Shown here: positions 37,183 through 47,373 of the stretch, piece by piece
Layout of the letters: the number at the start of each line of letters is the position of its first letter
Position numbering within the stretch: position 1 is the stretch's first letter
From: an uncultured Dehalococcoidia bacterium
GTDB taxonomy: Bacteria; Chloroflexota; Dehalococcoidia; Lucifugimonadales; UBA1127
Direction of reading: 5' to 3'
DNA length: 64,000 bases
NCBI GenBank assembly: GCA_913049785.1
Contig: CAJWXP010000001.1
Location: 1 to 64,000 of the forward strand
Notes under the pieces: model-generated
What the model saw: the letters and a program-made list of their open reading frames with translations, nothing else
Database searches by the model: none
Told to the model about the DNA's origin: nothing
Position numbers and translations under genes: made by a program

Positions 37183-38106
37183 ATGAATGTGTCCCTCTGG
37201 CTGCTGTTAGCGCTGATCGTTCCCTTCATGCTGGCTGCCGTGAACATGATCGATAAGCTGGTAGTAGACCGGCACATCAGCACAACTCTCCTGTATCCCT
37301 TCTACGTCGGCATCGTTGAGGTAGTGCTCGCTACTACCCTACTCACGACACTACTTCTGACCGGGTTGGAAGATGCGGACTGGCGGGTGATAGGCGGTGC
37401 AATGGCCATGGGTTCGTTGCGCGGAATAAGTCTGGCCACCATGGTCCTTGCGCTGCGGTTGGAACAGGTCTCCCGGGTCATCGCACTCTGGTTCCTCAAC
37501 CCCATCATGGTCGTAGGCATGGCCGTCGCCTTCCTCAGCGAGTCGATATCAGTTCTGGCGATCGGAGCTATCGCGATGGCATCGTTGGGCGCTGGGGTGG
37601 TGTCGTGGACGGGAGGCAAAACGTCAGGAGGTTTCATGCCACCCAAGGTCATCGTCCTGGCGCTGGTGTCTGCGTTGGCCTGGGCCACGGCGAACATCCT
37701 GACGAAGCAGTTTGTTGACGATGAGTCCTTCTGGCAGCTCTACTTCGGCTCTCGCGCAGGCTTCGGCGCAGTGATGATGGTGTTGATATTCAGCAAAGAG
37801 GTGCGACGGGCTGCTCGGACCGAATGGCGGTCTCGACCGCTAATAGGCCTGTTCCTGCTGGCGGAACTGATCGTCACCATCAGCCTTATCCTCTACTACT
37901 CCGCTATCAACCTGGGGCCGGTGTCCCTGGTCTCCGCCATCGGCGCGATACAACCGCTTACGGTGCTTATCTACTCCATTGCGCTTGCCCTGCTGTTCCC
38001 GGCTATCTTCAGCGGCTGGGTTACCAGAGGTAGAGGCAAACTTGTGCCGCAGCTCATCGGCACCCTGGTGCTGGCCGTGGGTGTCAGCATTGTCAGCGTT
38101 CAGTAG
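37183..38106 (+). CDS. EamA/DMT-family transporter
   Basis: 10-TM pattern; ALRLEQVSRVIALWFLNPIMVVGMAVAFLSE and GPVSLVSAIGAIQPL. Confidence 0.82.
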   Translation: MNVSLWLLLALIVPFMLAAVNMIDKLVVDRHISTTLLYPFYVGIVEVVLATTLLTTLLLTGLEDADWRVIGGAMAMGSLRGISLATMVLALRLEQVSRVIALWFLNPIMVVGMAVAFLSESISVLAIGAIAMASLGAGVVSWTGGKTSGGFMPPKVIVLALVSALAWATANILTKQFVDDESFWQLYFGSRAGFGAVMMVLIFSKEVRRAARTEWRSRPLIGLFLLAELIVTISLILYYSAINLGPVSLVSAIGAIQPLTVLIYSIALALLFPAIFSGWVTRGRGKLVPQLIGTLVLAVGVSIVSVQ

Positions 38107-38228
38107 CAGCCTTTGTGGTGCTAGGCGCGTTGACATGACCGCCGGGGCGATGCACCCTTCACCTTGGCGACAGCATCGGAATAAGTACGAACGAATCTGA
38201 GCGAGTCAGGGTCGGGTGATAGTGATCG

Positions 38229-39638
38229 ATGCGCAAGACCAAGATTGTTGCTACGTTAGGGCCGGCCTCTTCCGGCGAGGAACAGGTAAGCGAGCTGTTG
38301 CAGGCTGGTGTTGACGTCTTCCGCCTCAATTTCTCCCACGGCACCCATGAAGAACATACGGCCACAGTAGGTCTGATCCGCAAACACGCCGAGCAGCAAG
38401 GCCGATCAGTGGCCATACTCCAGGACCTGCAGGGCCCACGCATCCGCACAGGCATGTTAGCTGGCGGCGTTCCCGTCCACCTTCAACCCGGCACCCCACT
38501 TATCCTCACCACAAAGCAGGTCGACGGCTCTGCCGACATGGTCTCTGTCACGTACGGCGGGCTTCCCAAAGACGCGCACGTAGGCAGTCGCATCTTTATC
38601 GCAGATGGGTCGATAGAGTTGCGAGTGGTGACAGCGACATCCACCGAGCTTCGCACTGAGGTCGTCCGTGGGGGGAAGTTGGGGGAGCGGAAGGGCATCA
38701 ACGCCCCGGAAGTCCACCTGAACGTCAAGAGTTTCACGGACAAGGATCAGGAGGATCTCCACCTGGGGGTGAGCTTGGGCGTCGACTACATCGCATTGAG
38801 TTTTGTGCGTAGCGCCGCTGACGTGGAGGAAGTCCGAAGCGCGATATGGGCGTCGGGCGCCTCGATTCCCATCATCGCGAAGATCGAGAGCCAGGAAGCC
38901 GTAGAGCGCCTGGACGAGATACTGCAGGCAAGTGATGGGGTCATGGTCGCTCGGGGAGACCTTGGGGTGGAGTTGGGCCCAGAAAGGGTCCCCATGCTCC
39001 AGAAATCGATACTGCGCCGGGCGAACGAGCTTGGAGTCCCGTCCATCACCGCAACGCAGATGCTGGAATCCATGATCACCAGCCCATCGCCGACGAGGGC
39101 AGAGGCCAGCGATGTGGCCAACGCCATCCTTGACGGTACTGACGCCGTGATGCTCTCAGGCGAAACGGCTGTGGGCCGGTATCCTTTGGAAGCAGTACGA
39201 ACTATGGATAGCATCGCCCTGGAGGTAGAATCACACGCCCCTCGAATCGACATGCACTTGGAATACTCAAGCGACCACAGCCATAGCCTAGCGCATGCTG
39301 CAACCCTGGTGGCGGAAGAAGTGGATGCCACCGCCATTGCCGTATTCACCAACAGTGGATTCACGGCGCAACTCCTGTCAAAACAGGCTCCCATGATCCC
39401 TATCTACGCGTTCACGTCGCGGGAGGATACGTACCACAGACTTGCGCTGTGGCACGGAGTGACGGCACTACGTGGCGAATTTGCGGAGGATACAGACGCC
39501 TTAATTGCAGGGATGCTTGGGGAGTTACGGGACCGTCAGTTTGCCGAGCTAGGGCGTAACGTAGTAGTGGTTCGGCTTTCTCCTCCCGGGGGCAGGCACC
39601 TGGCAAATTTTATTACGGTGCGTGTTATTACTCTTTGA
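38229..39638 (+). CDS. pyk: pyruvate kinase
   Basis: RKTKIVATLGPASS, FRLNFSHGT, DLQGPRIRTG, IAKIESQEAVERLDEIL, MVARGDLGVELGPERVP, SITATQMLESMI. Confidence 0.95.
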   Translation: MRKTKIVATLGPASSGEEQVSELLQAGVDVFRLNFSHGTHEEHTATVGLIRKHAEQQGRSVAILQDLQGPRIRTGMLAGGVPVHLQPGTPLILTTKQVDGSADMVSVTYGGLPKDAHVGSRIFIADGSIELRVVTATSTELRTEVVRGGKLGERKGINAPEVHLNVKSFTDKDQEDLHLGVSLGVDYIALSFVRSAADVEEVRSAIWASGASIPIIAKIESQEAVERLDEILQASDGVMVARGDLGVELGPERVPMLQKSILRRANELGVPSITATQMLESMITSPSPTRAEASDVANAILDGTDAVMLSGETAVGRYPLEAVRTMDSIALEVESHAPRIDMHLEYSSDHSHSLAHAATLVAEEVDATAIAVFTNSGFTAQLLSKQAPMIPIYAFTSREDTYHRLALWHGVTALRGEFAEDTDALIAGMLGELRDRQFAELGRNVVVVRLSPPGGRHLANFITVRVITL

Positions 39639-39924
39639 ACCTTTTTCAATCACTATGACCTTCTCTTGCGCCTTGGTCAGAGGCAGGATCGAGCTAGTTC
39701 TATTCCGATCCTCCTTCTAGCACTCTAGGCATCTATTTCATCAAAGAAACATGTCACTCATGACTATCGCTGGTTCCCACTGGCAGATACGGTGTTTACG
39801 ATAATCGCAACAGATTGTTGTACCTAGGCCTTGACACGTAGTTATTTGTCCTGTAGCTTGCTTAAGGTTTTAATAGGCGTTTCGACTGTCATATGACCGT
39901 CATATACAAAAGGGGGGTAGAGTT

Positions 39925-41667
39925 ATGGTTCGATTACTACGTGGTGGGAGCACTACGATCATCCTGGGGCTAATGGCCCTTATGTTGCTGGCCGCGTGCA
40001 GCAGCGACGGCGACGATGAAAGCACGTCAGGAGCAGCAGCACCAACTGCAGTGCCTGCCACCGCTGTTGCTCCTGCTCCAGACGCAAAGCCGACAGTGGA
40101 GAAATTGGTCATCTCCGACGCAATTCCTTCTGTGGAGTCCAACAACCCCTGGAAGCTTGAAAACCCCCGGACTCCCTATTACATGCGACCTATGTATGAA
40201 TCACTCATTGGCGTTGACGCCCTCACCGGGGAGTTTGTGCCACAGTTGGCAACGGAGTTCAGTGTTGAGCCGGACGGAACATCCCTCCGCTTCATACTCC
40301 GCAAGGGTGTCAGGTTCCACGGCGACAACGGTGAGTTCACTGCGGCAGATGTGGTGGCCACCCACGCCAATTCTTCTGCGGAGGACTCCGTCCACACCCA
40401 TAGGACCCAATATCGCAGGGTCACCGTTGAAGTGGTCAACGACTACGAGATCGTCTTCCGCACTGACGTACCCAACCCGGAGCTGATCCCCAACATCTCC
40501 GAGCGGAACACCATTTCCATGGAGCCCTATAGCGCCAAGGATATGGCTGCACTGGGTGGTAACCCAGACCTATCCAGCAGGCTTCCGGCGGGCACGGGCT
40601 TCTACGAGTATGATGACCGGTTCCAGGGCCAATTCTTCCGAATGAAGCGCGTCCCCTACCAGCACTGGGAGAACCAGGGGCAGTTCGAAGAGATAGAGAT
40701 GCGTTTTATCAGTGAGGCGTCCACCCGCCTGGCGGGACTGCTGACGGCAGAGATCCACATGGGCCAGCTCCCGCGGGATCAGCAACAACAGGCGGTGGCT
40801 GAGGGCCTGAAGGTGGCCCGGGCCAAGGTACTGGCCCGAGAGCGGACCTTGCTGTTCGGTGGGATGCAACTCGACAAGAAATACGCAAACTATGAAGCGC
40901 AAGGCACCGCTTGCGGATACGCCCACTGTGACTCGGTCTTCCTTGACGTCAAAGTGCGCAGGGCCCTGAGCAAGGCCATCAACCGGGCTTCCCTCAACAA
41001 CGCCTTCTTCGGCGGCGAGGGTATTGAAGTCCACAACATCCATATGATACCCACAGCCTCCTACTGGAACCCGGCATGGGACCAGAACTTCCAGGAACAG
41101 TATGGGTACGACCCGGCAGCAGCCCTGGCCCTGCTGGCCGAGGCGGGCTATAGCACCAGCAACCCCCTGGAATTTAAGATTGATGGTACCGCCGTCGGAG
41201 GGTTCCCTGAGGCGGGGGACTTTGCCGAGACGTTCGTTGGGTTCTGGCAGGAAATCGGGGTCAAGGCCACTCTTGATCTGACAGATAGCACTACCAGCCG
41301 GGCATGGGGCAGGTCCTTTGATGTGAAACTTAATAACCGCATGGCGGGGTGGATGACCAGCAACATCGTGGAGACCCAGGCCTTCCGCGTCCACAACTGG
41401 GCTGGCTCGGCGCCACGGGGCGGCCCCGAGTTCCCAGAACTTGAGGTGGCCATCCTGGCCCAACGGAACACGGTGGACCCGGTGAGGGCCCTGGACGGGT
41501 TGCGGCAGGTGGGAGACGTGATATTCCCGCTGCACATCGGCATACCCATCTTCTGGATCCCTGACGACATCGTCTACAACCCAGAAGTCGTCGCATCCTA
41601 CGAGTGGTCAGGCGTACCGCTGGGAACATACAGCAGCTTCCAGCAGATCAAGGCTGTTCTGGAGTAA
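39925..41667 (+). CDS. ABC transporter substrate-binding lipoprotein (SBP_bac_5/peptide family)
   Basis: Lipobox LMLLAACSSDGDDE; FILRKGVRFHGDNGEFTAADVVATH; SKAINRASLNNAFFGGEG. Confidence 0.92.
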   Translation: MVRLLRGGSTTIILGLMALMLLAACSSDGDDESTSGAAAPTAVPATAVAPAPDAKPTVEKLVISDAIPSVESNNPWKLENPRTPYYMRPMYESLIGVDALTGEFVPQLATEFSVEPDGTSLRFILRKGVRFHGDNGEFTAADVVATHANSSAEDSVHTHRTQYRRVTVEVVNDYEIVFRTDVPNPELIPNISERNTISMEPYSAKDMAALGGNPDLSSRLPAGTGFYEYDDRFQGQFFRMKRVPYQHWENQGQFEEIEMRFISEASTRLAGLLTAEIHMGQLPRDQQQQAVAEGLKVARAKVLARERTLLFGGMQLDKKYANYEAQGTACGYAHCDSVFLDVKVRRALSKAINRASLNNAFFGGEGIEVHNIHMIPTASYWNPAWDQNFQEQYGYDPAAALALLAEAGYSTSNPLEFKIDGTAVGGFPEAGDFAETFVGFWQEIGVKATLDLTDSTTSRAWGRSFDVKLNNRMAGWMTSNIVETQAFRVHNWAGSAPRGGPEFPELEVAILAQRNTVDPVRALDGLRQVGDVIFPLHIGIPIFWIPDDIVYNPEVVASYEWSGVPLGTYSSFQQIKAVLE

Positions 41668-41697
41668 TACCGACCACAGCGTTCAATAGAGACTGAG

Positions 41698-41735
41698 AAC
41701 TGGGTGACACGGAATTCCGTGTCACCCAGTTCGTT
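41698..41735 (+). terminator. rho-independent terminator built on a 34-bp perfect palindrome
   Basis: AACTGGGTGACACGGAATTCCGTGTCACCCAGTT followed by CGTTTT. Confidence 0.85.
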
Positions 41736-41830
41736 TTGTGTGGGAGATGTGCCTCGTCGTATTGCTGCCCCTTGCTTGACGCTACCTATGGCGCCTCATA
41801 CCATGCGCTGAACCACAGTAAGGGGGATTC

Positions 41831-42817
41831 ATGGAGGGTACTCCACAGGATCCGGGCTCAAGTTTCCGGGCGAACATCATCCGCGTCAAAACCTTCTGAG
41901 AGATCGGCCTCCACCTGGTCAGTGACCCCAGCATCACCTACGGCGGCAACCGGGACATGACCATCACTATAGGCAGTGGCGCTCACGAGGACTTTCAACC
42001 ATCGCTGCGCATGGCCACGGGTTCCATCATCCTTGCCCACGGCGTTGCCAGTGGTGACGTGGACATGGCCTTCGTGAACCCTTCGGCGTGTCTCACCCAG
42101 GCGTACAAGGGGACTGGCATGTTCGATAAGCCCCTGCCCGTTCGCATCGTTGCCAGCTATCCCTCGTGGGACCGCTTTGTGGTTGTGGCGCACCCTAGGA
42201 TCGGCATCACCTCGCTGGCTGAGATCAAGGAGCGTCGAACCCCCGTCCGCATGTCCATACGCGAAGACCCCACCCACTCCACGCTGGTGCTGCTGAACCA
42301 GATCCTCGCCGTGCATGGCTTCAGCCTGGCGGACATCGAGTCATGGGGCGGCAGCTTCCAACTGAACGGCCCGCCGCACGATAAACGGCGCATGGACGCG
42401 CTTTACGCCGACGAACTGGACATCATCTGCGACGAAGGTATCCCCACCATGTGGTTCGACGAAGCCCTTCAGCAGGGTATGCAGCCCATAACGCTGGACG
42501 ACAAGGTGTTTGGGGCGATGGAGGCCATCGGGTGGCGGAAGGTGACGATACCTGCCGGCCGGTTCCCCCATCTGACGCAGGACTATGACTGCATCGATTT
42601 CAGCGGCTGGCCCATCTACACCCGGGCAGGGCTGGACGACGAGACGGTATACAAGGTGTGCGCTGCCATCCACGCCAAGGACGATGCTATCCCCTGGGAC
42701 GGCGACTCCTACACGGACATCAACCAGGTGTGGCAGGAGACGGAAGCCACGCCGGTAGACGTGCCGTTCCATCCTGGCGCGCTCCAGTGGTACAAGGAGC
42801 ACGGCGTTAAGCTTTGA
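41831..42817 (+). pseudogene. TAXI-family TRAP transporter solute-binding-like protein with in-frame TGA at codon 23
   Basis: MEGTPQDPGSSFRANIIRVKTF*EIGLHLVSDPSITYGGNRDMTITIGSGAHEDFQPSLRMATGS...; same frame on both sides of TGA 41897-41899. Confidence 0.65.
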
Positions 42818-42842
42818 GCAAGGCCGTGCTCTGCAGTTGTCG

Positions 42843-42985
42843 TTGCGAGACTTTCACGTTGTTCAGGGTACACTCCGCGAAGGAGTCTGGTGGGATGACT
42901 GCGCTCCAAACATCTGGATTGCCACGCTCGACGCTGTCGATGCTCGCAATGACGAAAGGCTTTGAGGGGCAAGGGTGTAGCGGAA
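42843..42985 (-). repeat. dispersed non-coding repeat (TCATTGCGAGC...GGCAATCC type)
   Basis: Reverse strand reads tttcgtcattgcgagcatcgacagcgtcgagcgtggcaatccagatg; the spurious translation contains FRHCEHRQRRAWQSR, a known artefact signature of such repeats. Confidence 0.55.
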
Positions 42986-43100
42986 TTTATTGACGCAGCT
43001 AGAGGATGGCTGATACGCTTCGCCCGCTACGAGGGCATGAAGCCCCCACCCCATCCCTCCCCACGAGGGAGGGAGATAACGCAAAGCTAGGTGATTCGGC

Positions 43101-44321
43101 ATGGCAGACCATACGTATGACATCGCAATAATCGGCGGCGGGATACTGGGCATTGCCACGGCTATGGAGCTCACCCACCGCTTCCCCAAGCTCACCGTGG
43201 GCGTGGTGGAGAAGGAAAAGAGGCTGGCTGCCCATCAGACAGGGCACAACAGCGGCGTCATCCACTCCGGCATCTACTACAAGCCAGGCTCACTCAAAGC
43301 TCAGAACTGCGTGACGGGCGTAAGTTCCCTGCTGGCGTTCTGCGACGAGAACAACATCAAGTACGACCTGTGCGGCAAGGTCATCGTGGCTACCGGGGAA
43401 GACGAGCTTGGTCGCCTCGACGACCTGTTTGAGCGAGGGAAGGCCAACGGCGTCCCCGGCCTGGAGATGATCGGCCCGGAGCGGCTGAAGGAGATAGAGC
43501 CCCACGCGGCGGGCATCAAAGCGCTCTGGTCGCCGAACACAGGCATCATCGACTACACAGAGGTCACAGAGGCGTATGGTCGCAAGTTCAGGGAGAACGG
43601 CGGGGAGATTCTGACGGATGCCAAGGTTGAGGACATCAAGAAGGGCAGTGACGGTCGCGTGACCCTCATCACGAACCAGGGCGATGTCAGCGCCAAGTAC
43701 ATGGTCAACTGCGCCGGGTTGCACGCCCACACCATAGCCCACAAGATGGGTGTGCCCTACGACCTGCGCATCATCCCCTTCCGTGGCGAGTACTTCACAC
43801 TGTCGCCGGAAGGACAGGAGTTGGTGAAAGGGCTTATCTACCCGGTGCCGGATCCCCGGTTCCCGTTCCTGGGCGTGCACTTCACTCGCGGCATCCACGG
43901 TGATGTAGAGGCCGGGCCGAACGCCGTGCTGGCCCTTGCTCAGGAGGGGTATACCAAGTTCAAGATCAACGTGAAGGAAACCCTAGCTACTCTGACCTTC
44001 AAGGGCTTCTGGATCATGGCAGCCAAGCACTGGAAGACGGCGTGCCAGGAGTACTATCGCTCCTTCAGCAAAGGCACATTCACTAAGTCGCTGCAGCGAC
44101 TGGTGCCGGAGATAGAGAAGCATCACCTCACTGGCGGCGGCGCTGGTGTCCGAGCCCAGGCTGTCGAGCGCAACGGATTCCTCGTCGATGACTTCCGCAT
44201 CAGCCAGACGGAGAACGCCATCCACGTTCGCAACGCACCATCGCCGGGGGCCACGGCATCGCTGTCGATCAGTCGAGGCATCGTCGATATGGCTGAAGAG
44301 GCGTTCGACCTCCAGGCGTAG
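43101..44321 (+). CDS. lhgO: L-2-hydroxyglutarate oxidase
   Basis: IAIIGGGILGIATAMELTHRFP, HQTGHNSGVIHSGIYYKPGSLKA, NCAGLHAHTIAHKMG, FPFLGVHFTRGIHGDVEAGPNAVLAL, VRAQAVERNGFLVDDF. Confidence 0.93.
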   Translation: MADHTYDIAIIGGGILGIATAMELTHRFPKLTVGVVEKEKRLAAHQTGHNSGVIHSGIYYKPGSLKAQNCVTGVSSLLAFCDENNIKYDLCGKVIVATGEDELGRLDDLFERGKANGVPGLEMIGPERLKEIEPHAAGIKALWSPNTGIIDYTEVTEAYGRKFRENGGEILTDAKVEDIKKGSDGRVTLITNQGDVSAKYMVNCAGLHAHTIAHKMGVPYDLRIIPFRGEYFTLSPEGQELVKGLIYPVPDPRFPFLGVHFTRGIHGDVEAGPNAVLALAQEGYTKFKINVKETLATLTFKGFWIMAAKHWKTACQEYYRSFSKGTFTKSLQRLVPEIEKHHLTGGGAGVRAQAVERNGFLVDDFRISQTENAIHVRNAPSPGATASLSISRGIVDMAEEAFDLQA

Positions 44322-44425
44322 CCTTCTCAGAATCAACCGACTCTTGACAGCCCCTAGCTAGTGTCGTGTACTGTTTTCGAGGCTCAGTTGCCTTCAAGCC
44401 AAGAACCTAACAAGGAGGATTCCTG

Positions 44426-45739
44426 ATGCTGACCCACGAAGAAAATGACATGTTGACCCAGACCGGGAAGGGCACTCCTATGGGGGAGCTGTTCCGGCGA
44501 TTCTGGGTTCCGGCTTGCCTATCTGAAGAGATTCCTGGCGCTGACAGTACGCCCGCGCGAGTGAAGCTGATGGGCGAGGACCTCATCGCCTTCCGTGACA
44601 GCGATGGTAATCCTGGCTTGGTTGATGCTCACTGTCCCCATCGTGGCGCGCCTATGTTCTTTGCTCGCAATGAGGAGTGCGGCTTGCGCTGCGTCTACCA
44701 CGGATGGAAGTTCGATATAAACGGCAAGTGCGTCGATCTGCCGAACTCACCCGAAGGCGAGACGTACAAGGTCAAGGTCAGCATCACCGCGTATCCTGCG
44801 TTTGACGCTGCGGGCATGGTGTGGGCGTACCTGGGGCCCAAGGACCATCTGCCTCCCAGGCCTCAGTTCGATTGGATGGAGTTCGGGCCTGACCGGACCT
44901 ACGTGCGCAAGTATCACCTGCGTTGCAACTTCTTCCAGGCCATCGAGGGCGACTACGACCCGAGCCACGCGGCGTTCCTGCACACCACTCGCGATCTTAA
45001 CGTCCCTAGCGCCATTGAGAACGCAGCTCCTGCGCTGGGCGCGTTACTGGGCAACAAGAGCTTCCTGCGGATGAAGTATGTAACCTATGACGACACCGAC
45101 TACGGCATGCTGCAAATTGCTGTGACCCCTGAGAGTGATGGCACACAGACGGTGTCCGCCAGCCAGTTCTACATGCCCTGCTTCAGTTCGGCGGGCATCG
45201 CAGGCGCGGGCGTGTTCTCAAGCAACATGCGCATCCCCATCGACGATGAGAGCTGCTACATGTATCGCTTCCGCTGGAGCTATGAGCCGTTTGTGCAGAA
45301 GCAGATCGAGGAAGACCGGTTCGGCAACTTCACCTTCCCGGAGCAGATACCAGGCTCGTTCATGGCTGTGGAGAACAAGGACAACGATTATCTAGTTGAC
45401 CGGGTGGCGCAGAAGAACTATTCCTACACCGGCATCAAGTCCTTCCCCATCCAGGACCTGGCGTTGGTGGAAGACCAGTGGGGCCCAAGGGCTGACCGCT
45501 CGTTGGAGCATCTGGTGACGTCTGACGAGCCGATCATGCACGTGAGGCGGAGGCTACTCAACGCTGCCCGCGAGTTGATGGAGGGGCAGGAGCCTGCCGG
45601 GCCTCATAACCCGGAGGGCTTCAGGGTTCACACTGCACGCATGAGCATAGCGGGAGGTGTGCCGGTCATAGAGGCCATTGAGCAGATCAAGAAGCAGACG
45701 TTGGGGCCGGTACCACCGGCCAAGGTGCACGCAGCCTAA
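44426..45739 (+). CDS. Rieske [2Fe-2S] ring-hydroxylating oxygenase alpha subunit
   Basis: CPHRGAPMFFARNEECGLRCVYHGWKFD; EGDYDPSHAAFLH. Confidence 0.92.
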   Translation: MLTHEENDMLTQTGKGTPMGELFRRFWVPACLSEEIPGADSTPARVKLMGEDLIAFRDSDGNPGLVDAHCPHRGAPMFFARNEECGLRCVYHGWKFDINGKCVDLPNSPEGETYKVKVSITAYPAFDAAGMVWAYLGPKDHLPPRPQFDWMEFGPDRTYVRKYHLRCNFFQAIEGDYDPSHAAFLHTTRDLNVPSAIENAAPALGALLGNKSFLRMKYVTYDDTDYGMLQIAVTPESDGTQTVSASQFYMPCFSSAGIAGAGVFSSNMRIPIDDESCYMYRFRWSYEPFVQKQIEEDRFGNFTFPEQIPGSFMAVENKDNDYLVDRVAQKNYSYTGIKSFPIQDLALVEDQWGPRADRSLEHLVTSDEPIMHVRRRLLNAARELMEGQEPAGPHNPEGFRVHTARMSIAGGVPVIEAIEQIKKQTLGPVPPAKVHAA

Positions 45740-46536
45740 GTCCCTATCTGCAGCGGGTTCTCAATGCCCTGTAGCGTCGTGATGATGGACATCACGGTCA
45801 GCCTGCCTGTACGCGGGTTCTCCGTGGGGATGTTCTCGATTTCGATGTGCAGCCTGCCGAACTCACCCTCTACCAGGATGTCGTGGCAGTTCCGCTCAAG
45901 GCCTGGTACGGCGAAGATGCGGATGCGCGTCTTGTCGGGCCCGATTCCCGCGAAGCTGACGGCAGCCGAGACATTCACATTGGCGGGGAATCCTTTGCAG
46001 GCCTCTCGCGCAGTGCCAGAGAATATCTCCTGCTCCTCTGTGAAGCCGAGGACTGAAATGCCACGCTCCACCAGATACGGCGAGCCTTCCAGCGCCTTCA
46101 ACGGCTTCCGTGTGGTCATGGTTACGTGGTCGATGCGTCCGGACGATGCCGACTTGATGCCGTCCAGTCCCGCTATCGCGCCAGAAGGCGCATAGAGCTT
46201 GCAGCCTCGCTCCTTGGCCATCTCCAGGATCTCAGGGTGGTCCAGCAACGCGCCGATGCTGATAGCCATGAGGTCCTTGCCAGCCTCGAAGGTCGCCCGG
46301 GCAAGGTCGGGCACTACGTCGCCGCCAGCAGCTTCGACCATCAAGTCGGCGTTGGCGATCAGCTCGTCGCGAGAGCAGTACCCCGGCGGGTTTTTAAGAG
46401 TGGCCAGGAATGCCTTCGCGGTCTCATCAGTCCTACTGGTGATGCCGATAATGGGGAGCGTCATCGCGCCGGACTCGGACGCCTTCAGAAGCGCCTGGCC
46501 CACTGCACCACATCCCACTATCCCAATGGTTGTCAT
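45736..46536 (-). CDS. aspartate dehydrogenase (NadX-like)
   Basis: MTTIGIVGCGAVGQALLKA, DLMVEAAGGDVVPDLA, YAPSGAIAGLDGIKSA. Confidence 0.85.
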   Translation of the reverse strand: MTTIGIVGCGAVGQALLKASESGAMTLPIIGITSRTDETAKAFLATLKNPPGYCSRDELIANADLMVEAAGGDVVPDLARATFEAGKDLMAISIGALLDHPEILEMAKERGCKLYAPSGAIAGLDGIKSASSGRIDHVTMTTRKPLKALEGSPYLVERGISVLGFTEEQEIFSGTAREACKGFPANVNVSAAVSFAGIGPDKTRIRIFAVPGLERNCHDILVEGEFGRLHIEIENIPTENPRTGRLTVMSIITTLQGIENPLQIGT

Positions 46537-46683
46537 TGTCTGAACCACCCTTCTCATACTACGTTCTGGAACTGCGGCAACACTGTAGCATGTATTGCCC
46601 TACCGTAGCCACGCTAGCTAGGAATCCGGTACACTCCGCTTGTCCGAATTCAGCCTTATGTGGCTAATCGAAAGGAATCATCA

Positions 46684-46972
46684 ATGACCTACATTGATCC
46701 GGTTGAAGTATCTGGAGAAAACTACAAGCTGCTGTTGGAGAACGATGCAGTTAAAGTGCTGGAAATGACTCTGAAGGCTGGCACCTCTGATATCGAGCAC
46801 TCCCACCACATATTTCATCACCGGTGGCAAGGCGAAGGTCCATATTCCTGACGGCGGCTCTGCGGAGTTGGAGTTCCCTGACGGCTTTGTGATGTGGCAT
46901 GAGGCATGGACCCACAGGGTTGAGAACGTGGGAACTACGGCCATCCGCGCCATCATCGTGGAGCCCAAGTAA
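46684..46972 (+). pseudogene. cupin-domain protein, frameshifted
   Basis: MTYIDPVEVSGENYKLLLENDAVKVLEMTLKAGTSDIEHSHH in one frame, then YFITGGKAKVHIPDGGSAELEFPDGFVMWHEAWTHRVENVGTTAIRAIIVEPK* in another. Confidence 0.8.
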
Positions 46973-47009
46973 CCAGCAGAGGCATCAACGGCTAGCCCGA
47001 ATTAACGAA

Positions 47010-47045
47010 GCACCCTCGCTAAGGCAGCGAGGGTGCTTTTTGTGG
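47010..47045 (+). terminator. rho-independent terminator
   Basis: GCACCCTCGCTAAGGCAGCGAGGGTGCTTTTTG. Confidence 0.88.
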
Positions 47046-47373
47046 CTTTGGGGGGCACTGGCACGATGTTAGCCTCAATATCTTGCTTTCCACCGATTAG
47101 GGTGAGTACAACCTTAAGGAAATCACACACATTTCACACCTTTATGGAATTATGGATTTCAAAGCGCCGTTGACAACTTGTTAATGGAGTGAGAAAGGGG
47201 TGAGGCGGCTTCACCGCAAAGAAGTAATCCTTTTCCATAATACGATTCACCCCCTATAGCGATGCCGAATCATGCGTGGAGGCGATGTTCAGAGCCTGCT
47301 GTAGATATAGGCTGATTGTGTACTGATAAACAAGACATTAATGAGTCAGCCGAAGACAGCAGGAGAAAACGAG

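Noticed and set aside
39888-39907. GTCATATGAC palindrome plus CGTCATAT upstream of the lipoprotein gene as an operator
   Set aside because: Short and single-site; no second example or adjacent regulator to support it.
40570-41535. 321-aa minus-strand ORF
   Set aside because: Antisense shadow of the SBP_bac_5 lipoprotein gene.
41897-41899. TGA in the TAXI gene as a second selenocysteine codon
   Set aside because: Context VKTF*EIG has no redox motif, the family is not a known selenoprotein family, and I saw no convincing hairpin just downstream.
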